A stretch of DNA of 31,981 nucleotides from CAYWMP01 sp964459445 (lineage in GTDB: Bacteria; Desulfobacterota; DSM-4660; Desulfatiglandales; HGW-15). The stretch is from contig CAYWMP010000052.1 in the NCBI GenBank assembly GCA_964459445.1, forward strand, positions 1 to 31,981, written 5' to 3'. The position numbers and the translations under genes were made by a program. Under the pieces are notes generated by a model, which was not told the DNA's origin, searched no databases, and saw only the letters and a program-made list of their open reading frames with translations. Shown in pieces: positions 6,837 through 15,046 of this stretch. How positions within the stretch are numbered: position 1 is the first letter of the stretch; the number at the start of each line of letters is the position of its first letter.

Positions 6837-6875
6837 ATGAATAAGGATAAGAAAGATCTAAAAATATTAATATGA
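6837..6875 (+). CDS. 12-residue ORF coupled to the next gene
   Basis: ATG at 6837, with AAAGGA five bases upstream, opens MNKDKKDLKILI and stops at 6873-6875, overlapping the start of the next gene by ATGA. It could be a leader peptide that loads ribosomes for the downstream gene, or a remnant of a deleted gene. Only the coupling geometry is visible. Confidence 0.35.
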   Translation: MNKDKKDLKILI

Positions 6876-7093
6876 GGGATGAGTATGATTTCTCGAAAGG
6901 TGTTAGAGGAAAGCATTATAAAGCTTATCGTGAAGGACATACAGTTATAATTCACCAAGATGACGGTACTAAATCAATACAGTATTTTACCCATCAGGAC
7001 GGGGCTATTATGCTCGACCCCGATATAAAAATGCACTTTCCGGATTCTGAATCAGTGAATAAAGCACTCCGATCCCTCATCTCCCAGCACTAA
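6872..7093 (+). CDS. Small conserved hypothetical protein
   Basis: A 73-residue acidic protein (MRDEYDFSKGVRGKHYKAYR at the start, SESVNKALRSLI at the end). The opening DEYDFSKGVRGK is reminiscent of small antitoxin-like proteins, and the C-terminus reads as an amphipathic helix, so an antitoxin role is possible but unproven. Its ATG has no ribosome-binding site. Instead it overlaps by ATGA the stop of a 12-codon ORF (6837-6875) that does have an AAAGGA site, so translation is probably coupled. The upstream mini-ORF may be the tail of a lost partner gene. Confidence 0.65.
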   Translation: MRDEYDFSKGVRGKHYKAYREGHTVIIHQDDGTKSIQYFTHQDGAIMLDPDIKMHFPDSESVNKALRSLISQH

Positions 7094-7128
7094 ATATTGA
7101 TAAAATCGAAAAAAGTCGAAAAACGTGT

Positions 7129-7158
7129 CATTGCTTCGTCACTTCGTTCCTCGCAATG
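7129..7158. repeat. Short dispersed palindrome
   Basis: CATTGC and GCAATG bracket TTCGTCACTTCGTTCCTC. Read on the minus strand this is the very common bacterial intergenic repeat of the type CATTGCGAGGAACGAAGTGA. It lies between the 6872-7093 gene and the second hicB and is probably only a REP-like element. Confidence 0.55.
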
Positions 7159-7202
7159 TCCGGTGAAGAGCAGCGTTCGGTGTGACTGGTGGAATTATGC
7201 CC

Positions 7203-7634
7203 TTACGCTGCATTTCGGATATCAATGAAGAGTTCTTTTCCAAGGCATTTTAGCGTGCGGACGAGCTGAGAAAGGCTGGTATTATGATCGAGGTCCAATA
7301 TGCGGCGAACCTGGCGGCCATCAACTCCGATACATTCGCCCAGAGTTGACTGCGTCATGCCTTGATTTCGCATGCCTTGATAAATTGCTAGCTTCATAGC
7401 AACCTGTGGCGGAAGATGTAGAAGCCTTTGACCCCTTTTAGGTTTGGAAGGTGGTGGAATATCGCGTCTGTCCTCAATATAGCCGGTTAGTGCGACGACG
7501 AGTGCATCCTGCGCCCAAACAAGAGCATTAGTATCGTCAGAGCCCACGGTTATAGCCTCTGGTGTATCAGGAAATTGCGCAATGATAGTTCCGTCTTCAT
7601 CCGGGGTTATTATTACGGAGTAACTCTGTAACAC
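7203..7634 (-). CDS. hicB: HicB-family antitoxin, copy 2
   Basis: A 143-residue HicB-type antitoxin nearly identical to the one at 1086-1517, with the same N-terminal HicB fold and C-terminal helix-turn-helix. The GTG at 7634 corresponds to the ATG of copy 1 and has AGGAGG at a suitable distance; an ATG one codon earlier (7637) is only two bases from that site. The DNA match with copy 1 extends past both ends of the gene, from about 7189 to 7726. Only the last 26 codons of hicA precede it, so this antitoxin is also an orphan. The two copies are in direct orientation, 6.1 kb apart. Confidence 0.88.
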   Translation of the reverse strand: MLQSYSVIITPDEDGTIIAQFPDTPEAITVGSDDTNALVWAQDALVVALTGYIEDRRDIPPPSKPKRGQRLLHLPPQVAMKLAIYQGMRNQGMTQSTLGECIGVDGRQVRRILDLDHNTSLSQLVRTLKCLGKELFIDIRNAA

Positions 7635-7646
7635 CATCGCCTCCTT

Positions 7647-7724
7647 TTAGAGAATATCATTAGGATTAATGCCGAGTTGTTTGCACAAGATTTTGACGAA
7701 TTGAGGACCGAGGTCAGCGTCACC
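7647..7724 (-). pseudogene. hicA: hicA remnant, 5'-truncated
   Basis: The frame ending in TAA at 7647 reads GDADLGPQFVKILCKQLGIN, then PNDIL, matching the C-terminus of the split hicA at 1530-1877. Homology stops abruptly at 7724-7726, and the stop codon of the metallo-hydrolase gene lies just beyond, at 7732. The first two thirds of the toxin, including the catalytic His region, are gone. Confidence 0.8.
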
Positions 7725-7731
7725 GTTGGCC

Positions 7732-8811
7732 TTAAATGGCTCGGTAGAGGACAGGTGGGCCGGAATCGGTAAGCTCTGCCCTGCCTTCGTTGATCAGTAT
7801 CTCCAGATGAACCCAGATCTCCGATAGGGCCAGAAACATATCTTTCTCCGGAACGTGTGGGAAGACATCATCAATCAGTTCAAAGATCGGCCTCATCTCC
7901 TTCTTCAACGCCTTCAAAATCAGATCCATTCTTTCCCGATGATGAATTTTGTAACTCGATATGATTCCCTCCAGATCTTCAATATACTCTCCGTGTCCCG
8001 GGAAAACATAGCGCACATCGAGACCGTTGAGTTTGTCCAGTGACTTGGAATACTCTTTTAGACTTTGGTACTTGGGGTCCTTAAGTTGGTCGCGTCTTAA
8101 TTCCAGAAGCGGGTTGGGCGTGATATGTTTAATGATATGATCGCCACTGAATAGAATCTTATTTCGGGACTCATAAAGACACATGTTTCCGGGGGAGTGT
8201 CCGGGTGTATGAATGACTTTCAAGTGAAAGCCCTCCCCAATAAATTCCTCGCCCTCCTCAAGGGGCGTTACTTCATCCAGGGGATCGGATAATATCCTGA
8301 AAACGGAAAAACGCTTTTTGATCTTCTCAACAATCTCGGCAGGCATACCGACCAGCACAGCGAATTTTTCCAACTCCTTTGACCAACCGTCGGATTGGAA
8401 GTTATCAGAAGATACTCGCCATTTGTCTTCAGCATGAATAAAGCACTTGACGGAATTCTGGGAGGCTTGTCGGATAGTGACCGCTTGGCCATAGTGATCC
8501 ACATGGCCGTGGGTGATAATGATTCGCTCAACATCGTTAAAGTCGAGACCCAGGCCTTTCAATTTACTCTTGATAAGCTCAAAAGAACCTTGAAGCTTTG
8601 GTCCGGTATCGATGAGGGTGACGGGGCCGTTACCCAATAGGTAAACATTGGCAGTGATAAGATCGGAAAATTCCTCAAAAGGGATGGCTATTGTGTGAAT
8701 GTTGTCTATTTCCGGAAACGGTTTGATAAGCATGGCCCTCATATCCATTAAATCAAAATTATTATTAGATTCTCTAAACCGAATGATGTCAAGCCAGATT
8801 GTTAAAGCCAT
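7732..8811 (-). CDS. Metallo-beta-lactamase-fold hydrolase
   Basis: A 359-residue protein with the full MBL metal-binding set: THGHVDH at residues 100-106, HTPGHSPGN in the middle, a GDH at the end of the beta-sandwich and FPGHGE before the C-terminal part. The last about 80 residues look like the winged-helix appendage seen in LACTB2-like hydrolases. Family members hydrolyse thioesters, RNA or phosphodiesters; the substrate is not evident. The ATG at 8811 is supported by AGGAAAAGG nine bases upstream, although internal ATGs at 8748, 8742 and 8733 lie nearer the start of the domain. It is divergent from the ATPase gene at 8951. Its 3' end touches the truncated hicA. Confidence 0.88.
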   Translation of the reverse strand: MALTIWLDIIRFRESNNNFDLMDMRAMLIKPFPEIDNIHTIAIPFEEFSDLITANVYLLGNGPVTLIDTGPKLQGSFELIKSKLKGLGLDFNDVERIIITHGHVDHYGQAVTIRQASQNSVKCFIHAEDKWRVSSDNFQSDGWSKELEKFAVLVGMPAEIVEKIKKRFSVFRILSDPLDEVTPLEEGEEFIGEGFHLKVIHTPGHSPGNMCLYESRNKILFSGDHIIKHITPNPLLELRRDQLKDPKYQSLKEYSKSLDKLNGLDVRYVFPGHGEYIEDLEGIISSYKIHHRERMDLILKALKKEMRPIFELIDDVFPHVPEKDMFLALSEIWVHLEILINEGRAELTDSGPPVLYRAI

Positions 8812-8894
8812 CAATATGAACCTTTTCCTATCTTCTTAAACTTCGATATTTTTATGTATTATATTGTTTGCCGAAATTTAACAATTATGTTATA

Positions 8895-8921
8895 AGCAGT
8901 TCTGTTTAAAACAGAATTGCT
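8895..8921. promoter_or_regulatory. 27-bp near-perfect palindrome, candidate operator
   Basis: Centred on 8908, 12 of 13 base pairs match; the core is TTCTGTTTAAAACAGAA. It lies 30 bases before the ATPase start codon, in the region between two divergent genes, and is preceded by an AT-rich segment (TATGTTATAAG) that could hold a -10 box. A DNA-binding dimer site is the simplest explanation. A hairpin in the 5' leader of the ATPase mRNA is the alternative. Confidence 0.5.
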
Positions 8922-8950
8922 AAATACCCAGTTAGGAAAGGTAGTGCGTC

Positions 8951-10063
8951 ATGAACCCATTTAAATATGGTTCGATCGTCCAGGGAAAAGACTTCTGCGG
9001 CAGGAAAGGGTTACTGAAACAAATCTCCGGTCATATCGAATCATCCCAGAACATTGTGGTTTTCGGTGAAAGGCGTATTGGAAAGTCATCTCTTGTTTTT
9101 GAGGCGGTCAGAAAATCTGGGGGAACGGAACTTTTATACATGGATCTCCTTGGCATCAAATCTGTAGATGCCTTTTGTAAAAGGATGCTCCGAGCAATAG
9201 TCACTCTGGAGAAGAAGGCAAGTTGGGTTACAAAAATGATTAAAGCCCTTTCGCATCTCAGACCGACTATTTCGACAGACCCGGTCACCTCTATGCCTAT
9301 CGTTTCCTTTGATACTTCAGTGGAACTGAAGGCCAGTTCAATCCAGGAGGTGCTCGATTTGATTGAATCGATAGGCAAGAAAAAGCGGTTTGTCGTCGTC
9401 TTCGATGAATTCCAGGACATCCTGAAAATCAATGATGCCGATGAGGCCATTGCCCTTTTGAGGAGTAGGATACAGTTTCACAACAATATCCCCTATGTCT
9501 TTGTTGGGAGCATAAGAAACAAGATGGAACAGATATTTACCTCTCCCAGCTCAGCTTTTTTCAAGTCGGCTATTCCGATTACTGTTGATCCGCTGCCATA
9601 TAAGGAATTCTCAAAGTTCCTGATAAAAAAGTTCGAAAACGGCGGGCGCAGGGTTATCGAGGAGACCTTAAAGCATGTGTTTGAAATCGCCAATAACATT
9701 ACTGGGGATATCCAGCAATTCTGCGAGACCCTTTGGGAAGTTACTCCGGAAGGAGAATCCATATCACCGGGCAGACTCAAAGCTGCTCTTGATTTGATCT
9801 TCGCCAGGGAACAAAAGTCTTACGAGACATTTGTAAGCCTTCTAACAGATTTTCAGCTCAAGTGCCTTACGGCCTTAGCAAAGGAAGGCGGAAAAAGGGT
9901 TTATTCAATTAATTTTATGAAGTCTGTTGGTCCACACAGTTCCGCATCGGTGAACCGGGCAATAACACGGATGGTCGACATCAATATTCTTTTTAAATCC
10001 GGGAAAGAGGTCAGATTTGTTAACCCTTTCTTTAGGGCATGGCTTCTTCCCAGAGGAAGATGA
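8951..10063 (+). CDS. AAA-type ATP-binding protein (archaeal-ATPase-like)
   Basis: A 370-residue P-loop ATPase of the type found in many archaea and bacteria as stand-alone accessory genes. FCGRKGLLKQI at about residue 15 is the typical lead-in. Walker A is GERRIGKSS (39-47), Walker B is VVVFDEFQDI (about 148-157), and a sensor-like VGSIRNKM lies near residue 186. The last about 90 residues probably form a winged helix (FQLKCLTALAKEGGKRVYS). The role of the family is poorly defined; links to mobile elements and defence are common. The ribosome-binding site is AGGAAAGG at a somewhat long distance. A palindrome lies upstream and no partner gene follows, since the next gene is convergent. Confidence 0.85.
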   Translation: MNPFKYGSIVQGKDFCGRKGLLKQISGHIESSQNIVVFGERRIGKSSLVFEAVRKSGGTELLYMDLLGIKSVDAFCKRMLRAIVTLEKKASWVTKMIKALSHLRPTISTDPVTSMPIVSFDTSVELKASSIQEVLDLIESIGKKKRFVVVFDEFQDILKINDADEAIALLRSRIQFHNNIPYVFVGSIRNKMEQIFTSPSSAFFKSAIPITVDPLPYKEFSKFLIKKFENGGRRVIEETLKHVFEIANNITGDIQQFCETLWEVTPEGESISPGRLKAALDLIFAREQKSYETFVSLLTDFQLKCLTALAKEGGKRVYSINFMKSVGPHSSASVNRAITRMVDINILFKSGKEVRFVNPFFRAWLLPRGR

Positions 10064-10094
10064 AGAATCTTTTTAAAGACACCAAACAAGGGTA

Positions 10095-10457
10095 TCAGCC
10101 GGTTCGGGTTCCATTGGGCACTGGCCGTTCAGGCGTCGCCAGCACGGGTGTGATGCCGTCTTCGTAACCGATATCGAACAACATCCCTTCGGAGATTTCT
10201 CCCATCATCTTCCGGGGTTCGAGGTTGACCACGAATAGGGCCTGTTTGCCCTCGATCTCCTTAGGATCTTCTCTCTCCTTTTTTATGCCGGCCAGGATTG
10301 ATCTCTTGTGATCTCCAAAATCGACAATGAGCCTGACCAATTTGTAGGCCCCTTCCACATCTTCCACCCGTTCGATCATGCCCACCCGAATATCGATCTT
10401 GCTGAATAAGTCATAGGGAATGGTCGGTTTAATCGATGCTACATCGATTTCATCCAT
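10095..10457 (-). CDS. tRNA-binding-domain protein (CsaA/MetRS-beta-like)
   Basis: A 120-residue protein that is essentially one OB-fold tRNA-binding domain. The signatures are IDIRVGMIERVEDVEGAYKL near residue 22, SILAGI in the middle and ALFVVNLEPRKMMGEISEGM near residue 75. The same fold occurs as the chaperone-like CsaA and as the C-terminal domain of methionyl-tRNA synthetase, where it binds tRNA without discrimination. The size fits a stand-alone protein. AAAAGGAG lies about ten bases before ATG 10457. A small hairpin (TGTAGG/CCTACA) lies in the gap to the SIMPL gene upstream. Confidence 0.9.
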   Translation of the reverse strand: MDEIDVASIKPTIPYDLFSKIDIRVGMIERVEDVEGAYKLVRLIVDFGDHKRSILAGIKKEREDPKEIEGKQALFVVNLEPRKMMGEISEGMLFDIGYEDGITPVLATPERPVPNGTRTG

Positions 10458-10536
10458 TCTTAGAATTCTCCTTTTATCTCGTCCCGCTCTTCCCGCTTTG
10501 TAGGCCCCTCCTACATCATCAGCTATATTCTTTGAG

Positions 10537-11292
10537 TTACTCTATTTGTGCTATCTCGTAAACGATCACAACACTCGCACGGACAGTGACATCACCGGAT
10601 TTGATCACAGGGGCAGGGGCTGCCATTGCGACGCCCGATTCTTGCGCAAATCGTTTGTGCCGCATCCTTAGCGGCTCGGCGAAGACATTGTCGAGTCTCA
10701 TTTTAAGGACCCGAAGGAGTTTCGTAGAGGTTGCCTTTGCCAGGGTCCTGGCATCGACCATTGCATTCGCGGTCGCCCTCTCAATGGCCTTGGCGCGATA
10801 TCTGCGGGGTTCGGAAAGATCAAAGAGGATGGTATCAATCGTATTCGCCCCGGCATCACTTGCAGATGCAATAAGATCTCCGGCGATCTCTATCTTTGTG
10901 GTCTTGATTTTCAGTCTGTTGGTGACAGTATATCCGACGATAGACGGCTTCCAATATTCCGCCTGTTTTCGAGGAGGCTGCGACCATCGCGGCTGGATCT
11001 GGAATTGACCGGTTTTATATTCATTTTCCCCAAGTCCGATCTTTTTCATAGTCTCCTCAACGCGTTTCATGATCGTATTATTCTCTGCCAAAGCCGTATC
11101 CGCCGTGTCCGCATTTGTAATCACACCGACGTTCAGACGCATTTGATCGGCAGGGACATTCAACGTCGCTTCACCGCGGACGACGAGTTTGGGAATAAAT
11201 TCTGCCTTGATTGGATCTTCCGCAACTGCCCCATTGATCCAACCAATAGAAACAACTAGACCCAGGAACATGCCTAAAAATAGTTTTTGCAT
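10537..11292 (-). CDS. SIMPL-domain (DUF541) periplasmic protein
   Basis: A 251-residue exported protein. The start at 11292 is chosen because AAAGGAA precedes it and because it gives a clean signal peptide: hydrophobic core LGMFLGLVVSIGWINGA and cleavage after AVA, about residue 24. The rest is the SIMPL/DUF541 domain, recognisable from VVRGEATLNVPADQMRLNVG and the late DARTLAKA segment. The C-terminus (VTVRASVVIVYEIA) is the usual last strand. Family members (BP26/OMP28, YggE) form periplasmic or outer-membrane-associated oligomers linked to oxidative stress; the mechanism is unclear. The protein is complete. Confidence 0.9.
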   Translation of the reverse strand: MQKLFLGMFLGLVVSIGWINGAVAEDPIKAEFIPKLVVRGEATLNVPADQMRLNVGVITNADTADTALAENNTIMKRVEETMKKIGLGENEYKTGQFQIQPRWSQPPRKQAEYWKPSIVGYTVTNRLKIKTTKIEIAGDLIASASDAGANTIDTILFDLSEPRRYRAKAIERATANAMVDARTLAKATSTKLLRVLKMRLDNVFAEPLRMRHKRFAQESGVAMAAPAPVIKSGDVTVRASVVIVYEIAQIE

Positions 11293-11354
11293 TGAGATTC
11301 CTTTCTTTGATTCTGGCATAGGTTTTACCGCTCTTCGCATGTCATTTAATTTCC

Positions 11355-12278
11355 TTACAACCCTTGAATACTATCAACGAGATATTCCAGATGTTGAACC
11401 GTGGTTCCGCAGCAGCCTCCCAAGATTTTTATGCCGTATTTTCTGTTGAGTTGAACCATTATTTCTCCCCAGTCCGCCTTGTCATCCATTTGAAGCGAAT
11501 AGGACCCGTCCAACTCGGCGTGATCCAATGAGGAGGCATTCCCTTGAAAACCCAAAAGCCTTTCAAACACATATTCGCGCTGCTCCTCCGGTTTCAGGAA
11601 AGAGGGGTAGGCACAGTTGATCATATAACCCAAGGGGGGATGTCCGCGGGTTACCTCATCAATATGTCTGAATGCCATTTCGAGAGGGGTGCCATCCAAT
11701 ACCAGGGCCGATGAGTTTATGACAAAACTAATAATATAGGGGATATCAACCTGCTGCAGGGCCAAAGCAATGCCCGTCGCCTCGCTAAGAGAAGGAAGGG
11801 TTGCAGCCTGCAAAAAATCGAGTCCTGACCGGGCAATCTTTTTTATTTGCCATGTATGAAAGCTTTCTGCTTCCCTTTCATTCAAGGCCTCTTCGGGTCT
11901 GTAGGCGTCATTCTTGGGTCCGATGAGACCTCCGACAAATACCTTGTGGGCAAACCCGGGGTATTGGTTTCTTAGGCCCAATAGGAAATCCGCAGCATCT
12001 TGAATCAGATCCGATTCCACGCCGGCAGATTGAAGTCTCTGCGGGTTGGCTCTCCAGGTGGGTGCACATAAAAGTAAGGGCACGTTTGCTGTTTGTGCAA
12101 GTTCAATGAAACTCCCATAGATCCTGGCAAAACCCGCTTTGCCCTTGGGATCATAAATCAACAGTGCATTTTCGAGATGAGGATGCAACGAGATGGCCTT
12201 ATCGCGCCTGAGTGTTTCGATGATAGCAGCTTCGGCCAGGATAAAGTCGGAAGATATCAGGGTTTCTTTCAGATCCAT
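11355..12278 (-). CDS. Homocysteine S-methyltransferase-family protein
   Basis: A 307-residue TIM-barrel protein of the Hcy-binding family. The zinc ligands are visible as MINCAYPSF (first Cys) and the C-terminal GGCCGTT (paired Cys). The conserved barrel strands include VFVGGLIGPKNDAYRP and a SFV strand near residue 190. Such enzymes transfer a methyl group from S-methylmethionine or another donor to homocysteine or a thiol. The N-terminus (FILAEAAIIETLRRD) departs from the usual DGGxxTxLE, so the native substrate may differ. It ends 62 bases before the SIMPL start and begins 43 bases after the transglutaminase-like gene, so the two may be co-transcribed. Confidence 0.85.
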   Translation of the reverse strand: MDLKETLISSDFILAEAAIIETLRRDKAISLHPHLENALLIYDPKGKAGFARIYGSFIELAQTANVPLLLCAPTWRANPQRLQSAGVESDLIQDAADFLLGLRNQYPGFAHKVFVGGLIGPKNDAYRPEEALNEREAESFHTWQIKKIARSGLDFLQAATLPSLSEATGIALALQQVDIPYIISFVINSSALVLDGTPLEMAFRHIDEVTRGHPPLGYMINCAYPSFLKPEEQREYVFERLLGFQGNASSLDHAELDGSYSLQMDDKADWGEIMVQLNRKYGIKILGGCCGTTVQHLEYLVDSIQGL

Positions 12279-12321
12279 TGCTCAATCAAAACTCTTAATT
12301 GTTCCACAATAGCAGGATCTT

Positions 12322-12897
12322 CTAAATGATCAGAATATCGGGAAGGTTGTTTGCGACTTCCTCGCTGTTCTCAAATCGTTGAAGGACATCCAGGACAATG
12401 GGTAGTGGGTCGGGCCAAATTTCAGGAAGATTGGCTTCACCCTTGAGACGAATATCAAATGCCAGTGCTTCAACCGGCGGCGTGAACTGCGTATCCACTC
12501 CTTCTTTGTTTCCTCGCGGGTCAATACGATGCCAGCCGATTTGAGGCAAGTGTAACGCATTGAGCCCGTGCAGACAATAGGTTCCCTTTTGTTCATCAAG
12601 GATCGTTCGCTGATAGCAAAAACCGGCAGGAATATGATTGGCCCGCAAAAGCGCCCCGAGGAGATGGCTTTTTGCATAACAGAATCCCGTTCCAGCTTTG
12701 AGCACTTCAGAGGCCCTGCAAGTCACGGCCGGCAAATCATAATCAACCGTGTGGCGAATCTCATCCCGAACCCATTCGAAACAGGCCTTGGCAATCTCAG
12801 ACACATCCACAGAACTCCCCGCAATCTCCTTTGCCTTGGCAAGGACTGAGGCGTGTTCCCAATCGATAATTTCAGTAGATCGAAGATACGATTCCAA
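12322..12897 (-). CDS. Transglutaminase-like cysteine peptidase-fold protein
   Basis: A 191-residue protein with the transglutaminase-like core. The catalytic Cys is in KAGTGFCYAKSHLLGALLRA, the His in CLHGLNAL and the Asp in WHRIDPRGN. Bacterial members act as proteases, amidases or transferases; none can be specified here. The frame extends to GTG 12924, but AAGGAG at 12905-12910 fits a TTG start at 12897, so that start is preferred. The gene precedes a homocysteine methyltransferase-like gene and may share its transcript. The 135 bases upstream hold no gene. Confidence 0.82.
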   Translation of the reverse strand: MESYLRSTEIIDWEHASVLAKAKEIAGSSVDVSEIAKACFEWVRDEIRHTVDYDLPAVTCRASEVLKAGTGFCYAKSHLLGALLRANHIPAGFCYQRTILDEQKGTYCLHGLNALHLPQIGWHRIDPRGNKEGVDTQFTPPVEALAFDIRLKGEANLPEIWPDPLPIVLDVLQRFENSEEVANNLPDILII

Positions 12898-13032
12898 CAA
12901 AATGCTCCTTAGAAATGAACCCACAAACTATGACGTTGATTTCGTTTATTTGTTTTCCAGTGTCTGAAAGGGCGCTCCGATGGGTTGTTTCGTGATCCTT
13001 GTTGGAAGGGGTTTTAGGGGCTTTCCAGGTAC

Positions 13033-14994
13033 CTATTTCTCCAGCTCACCCCTTATAGCTTTACCGATTTTTTCCAAAGAATAAGGCTTTTTGAGGTAAG
13101 GACCTGCACCCATTTTCTGGGCCTCCTTGACTCGGCTTGTCTCGGAGAATCCGCTTACCATGATTGCCTTTTGTTGAGGTCGGAAATTCAGAATCCTTTT
13201 GTAGGTCTCCAGTCCATCAATGCCCGGATCCATAATCATATCCAACAACAGCAGATCTGCAGAGTTACTCTTCAGATAATCGACCGCTTCTTCACCGCTT
13301 GAAACAGATGTGACTGAGTAACCCAATCTCGCGAGCATTCGGGTAGCAATTTCCCTTTGCGTCTCCACGTCATCGACCACCAGGATTGTCTCTCCCTGGG
13401 CCAAATAGTCCTCCATCGGTATCAGAACCATATCTTTCGTTACTTCTCTTCTCGTGGCGGGAAAATAAAGGGCAAAGGTGGTTCCTTTCCCCTCATTGCT
13501 TTTTACATCAATATACCCTTTATGGTCCTTTACCGTTCCCCACACCACGGCCATACCTAGGCCCGACCCGCTCCTCCCCATTACCTTGCGAGTATAGAAG
13601 GGCTCAAAGATCCTTTCCATATCTTTGGAGGCGATACCGACTCCCATATCCGACACGGTCAGAAGAACATAATCACCCTCCTCCACATGATCATATCCTC
13701 TTATAGGTCTGTCAATGTAACGATTTTCAGTGGAGATGAGAATTTCGCCACCATCAGGCATGGCTTCTGCGGCATTCGTGACGAGATTCATAACCGTTTT
13801 TGCTAGATGAACAGGAGAGCCGAGGATGTTCAGGAGGTCTACTTCGAGATCTGTCTTAAGTCTCAAATCTGGATAAAAGTCCGATAATTTTGCATATTCA
13901 GGGGAAATAAGATACTCCGACACGATATCGGTAAGATTAACAACGTCCTTAACGGCAACCCCTCTTCGGGCAAGGGTCAACAGATCCTGAACAATAGCGG
14001 CGGCCCTATCTCCCGACTCTTTAATGGTCAAAATAGGTTTTCTTAGAGTGCTGTCCTCTGGAAGGTCGAGCAGCAGAAGCTCCGGATAGCTCACAAGACC
14101 GGAGAGAATATTGTTAAGGTCATGAGCCACCCCCCCTGCAAGGGTTCCAAGGGCCTCCATCTTGTTTGCCCTCTGAAGCCTGGTTTCCAGCCGTTTCCGC
14201 TCCGTGACATCTGCAAAAGAGGCCATTATGCCAATAGGCTCAGACTTTTCATCCTGTATGAGAGAGGCAGAAACCACCACACTAAATGTCGAGTTGTCTG
14301 TGCGAACAGCAGTAAACTCATTTTGCCAACCTCCAGATCCTTTGCAAAGATCAATTAATTCACTGAAATTCTCTATGTCTAGAAATCGCGCACTATCCAC
14401 ACTAGGCAACTCCTCAGAATTTTCGTAGCCCCACATTTTTTGAAACGCAGGATTCACATAGGTGATCGTACCATCCATATCCGTGATCATAATGCCGTTA
14501 ACATAAGTATGAATAGCATGATTTTTGATTTGAAGTTCCTGTCTTTGTCGCTCCAGCGCCTTTGAAAGGGCAATTCGTAGCTGCTCCTGATCATCGAGCG
14601 TTTGAGTCGTGCGCTCGGTCATGTATCCATAGAGGTAGGCCTCTAGGTAGGCATCATTTATATCCATCGCATATTCAATGCAGCCGTGATTGAGGTCCTT
14701 TGCAATATCAAGAGAAAATCTGCGGAGGTCTTTGCCCAGAGCAAGCAGGGGTCCTTCTCCCAAGCCCTCACGAGCGCGCATCCTTCCATGCTTCGTGACG
14801 ACTTCGCTATCAAAGTTCAAAAAGAAGTCAACATAAGTCTGCACTTCGACTGAAGCTATTTCTTTTAAGCGTCTGGGGTGGAGTGTGTAGCGGTTTTCGA
14901 AGGCCTTTGAGACAAGAGTTTTTGCGACAATTTCTACAATTTCGGCGTGTCTCTGTTGGAGAGAATGGACAATTTCTGGTTTTTTCTTTAACAC
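13033..14994 (-). CDS. PAS hybrid sensor histidine kinase with receiver domain
   Basis: A 653-residue soluble hybrid kinase. Residues 1-150 are helical and resemble the RsbR-type N-terminal sensor. A PAS domain spans about 158-270 (NGIMITDMDGTITYVNPAF). A HisKA domain follows, with the phospho-accepting His in GGVAHDLNNIL (H291). The HATPase has its N-box at NLVTNAAEA (N403/N407) and glycine boxes DMGVGI and GSGLGMA. The C-terminal receiver (about 536-650) carries the phospho-Asp in LLLLDMIMD (D585) and a KKP lysine. There is no membrane segment, so it senses a cytoplasmic signal. A separate regulator is not adjacent. The start is GTG at 14994, 52 bases after the methyltransferase gene, suggesting one transcript. 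Confidence 0.92.
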   Translation of the reverse strand: MLKKKPEIVHSLQQRHAEIVEIVAKTLVSKAFENRYTLHPRRLKEIASVEVQTYVDFFLNFDSEVVTKHGRMRAREGLGEGPLLALGKDLRRFSLDIAKDLNHGCIEYAMDINDAYLEAYLYGYMTERTTQTLDDQEQLRIALSKALERQRQELQIKNHAIHTYVNGIMITDMDGTITYVNPAFQKMWGYENSEELPSVDSARFLDIENFSELIDLCKGSGGWQNEFTAVRTDNSTFSVVVSASLIQDEKSEPIGIMASFADVTERKRLETRLQRANKMEALGTLAGGVAHDLNNILSGLVSYPELLLLDLPEDSTLRKPILTIKESGDRAAAIVQDLLTLARRGVAVKDVVNLTDIVSEYLISPEYAKLSDFYPDLRLKTDLEVDLLNILGSPVHLAKTVMNLVTNAAEAMPDGGEILISTENRYIDRPIRGYDHVEEGDYVLLTVSDMGVGIASKDMERIFEPFYTRKVMGRSGSGLGMAVVWGTVKDHKGYIDVKSNEGKGTTFALYFPATRREVTKDMVLIPMEDYLAQGETILVVDDVETQREIATRMLARLGYSVTSVSSGEEAVDYLKSNSADLLLLDMIMDPGIDGLETYKRILNFRPQQKAIMVSGFSETSRVKEAQKMGAGPYLKKPYSLEKIGKAIRGELEK

Positions 14995-15046
14995 GAAATC
15001 AAATAAATAACTCTTTCTATAGATTAGGCCTAAAAAATTAGGATGC

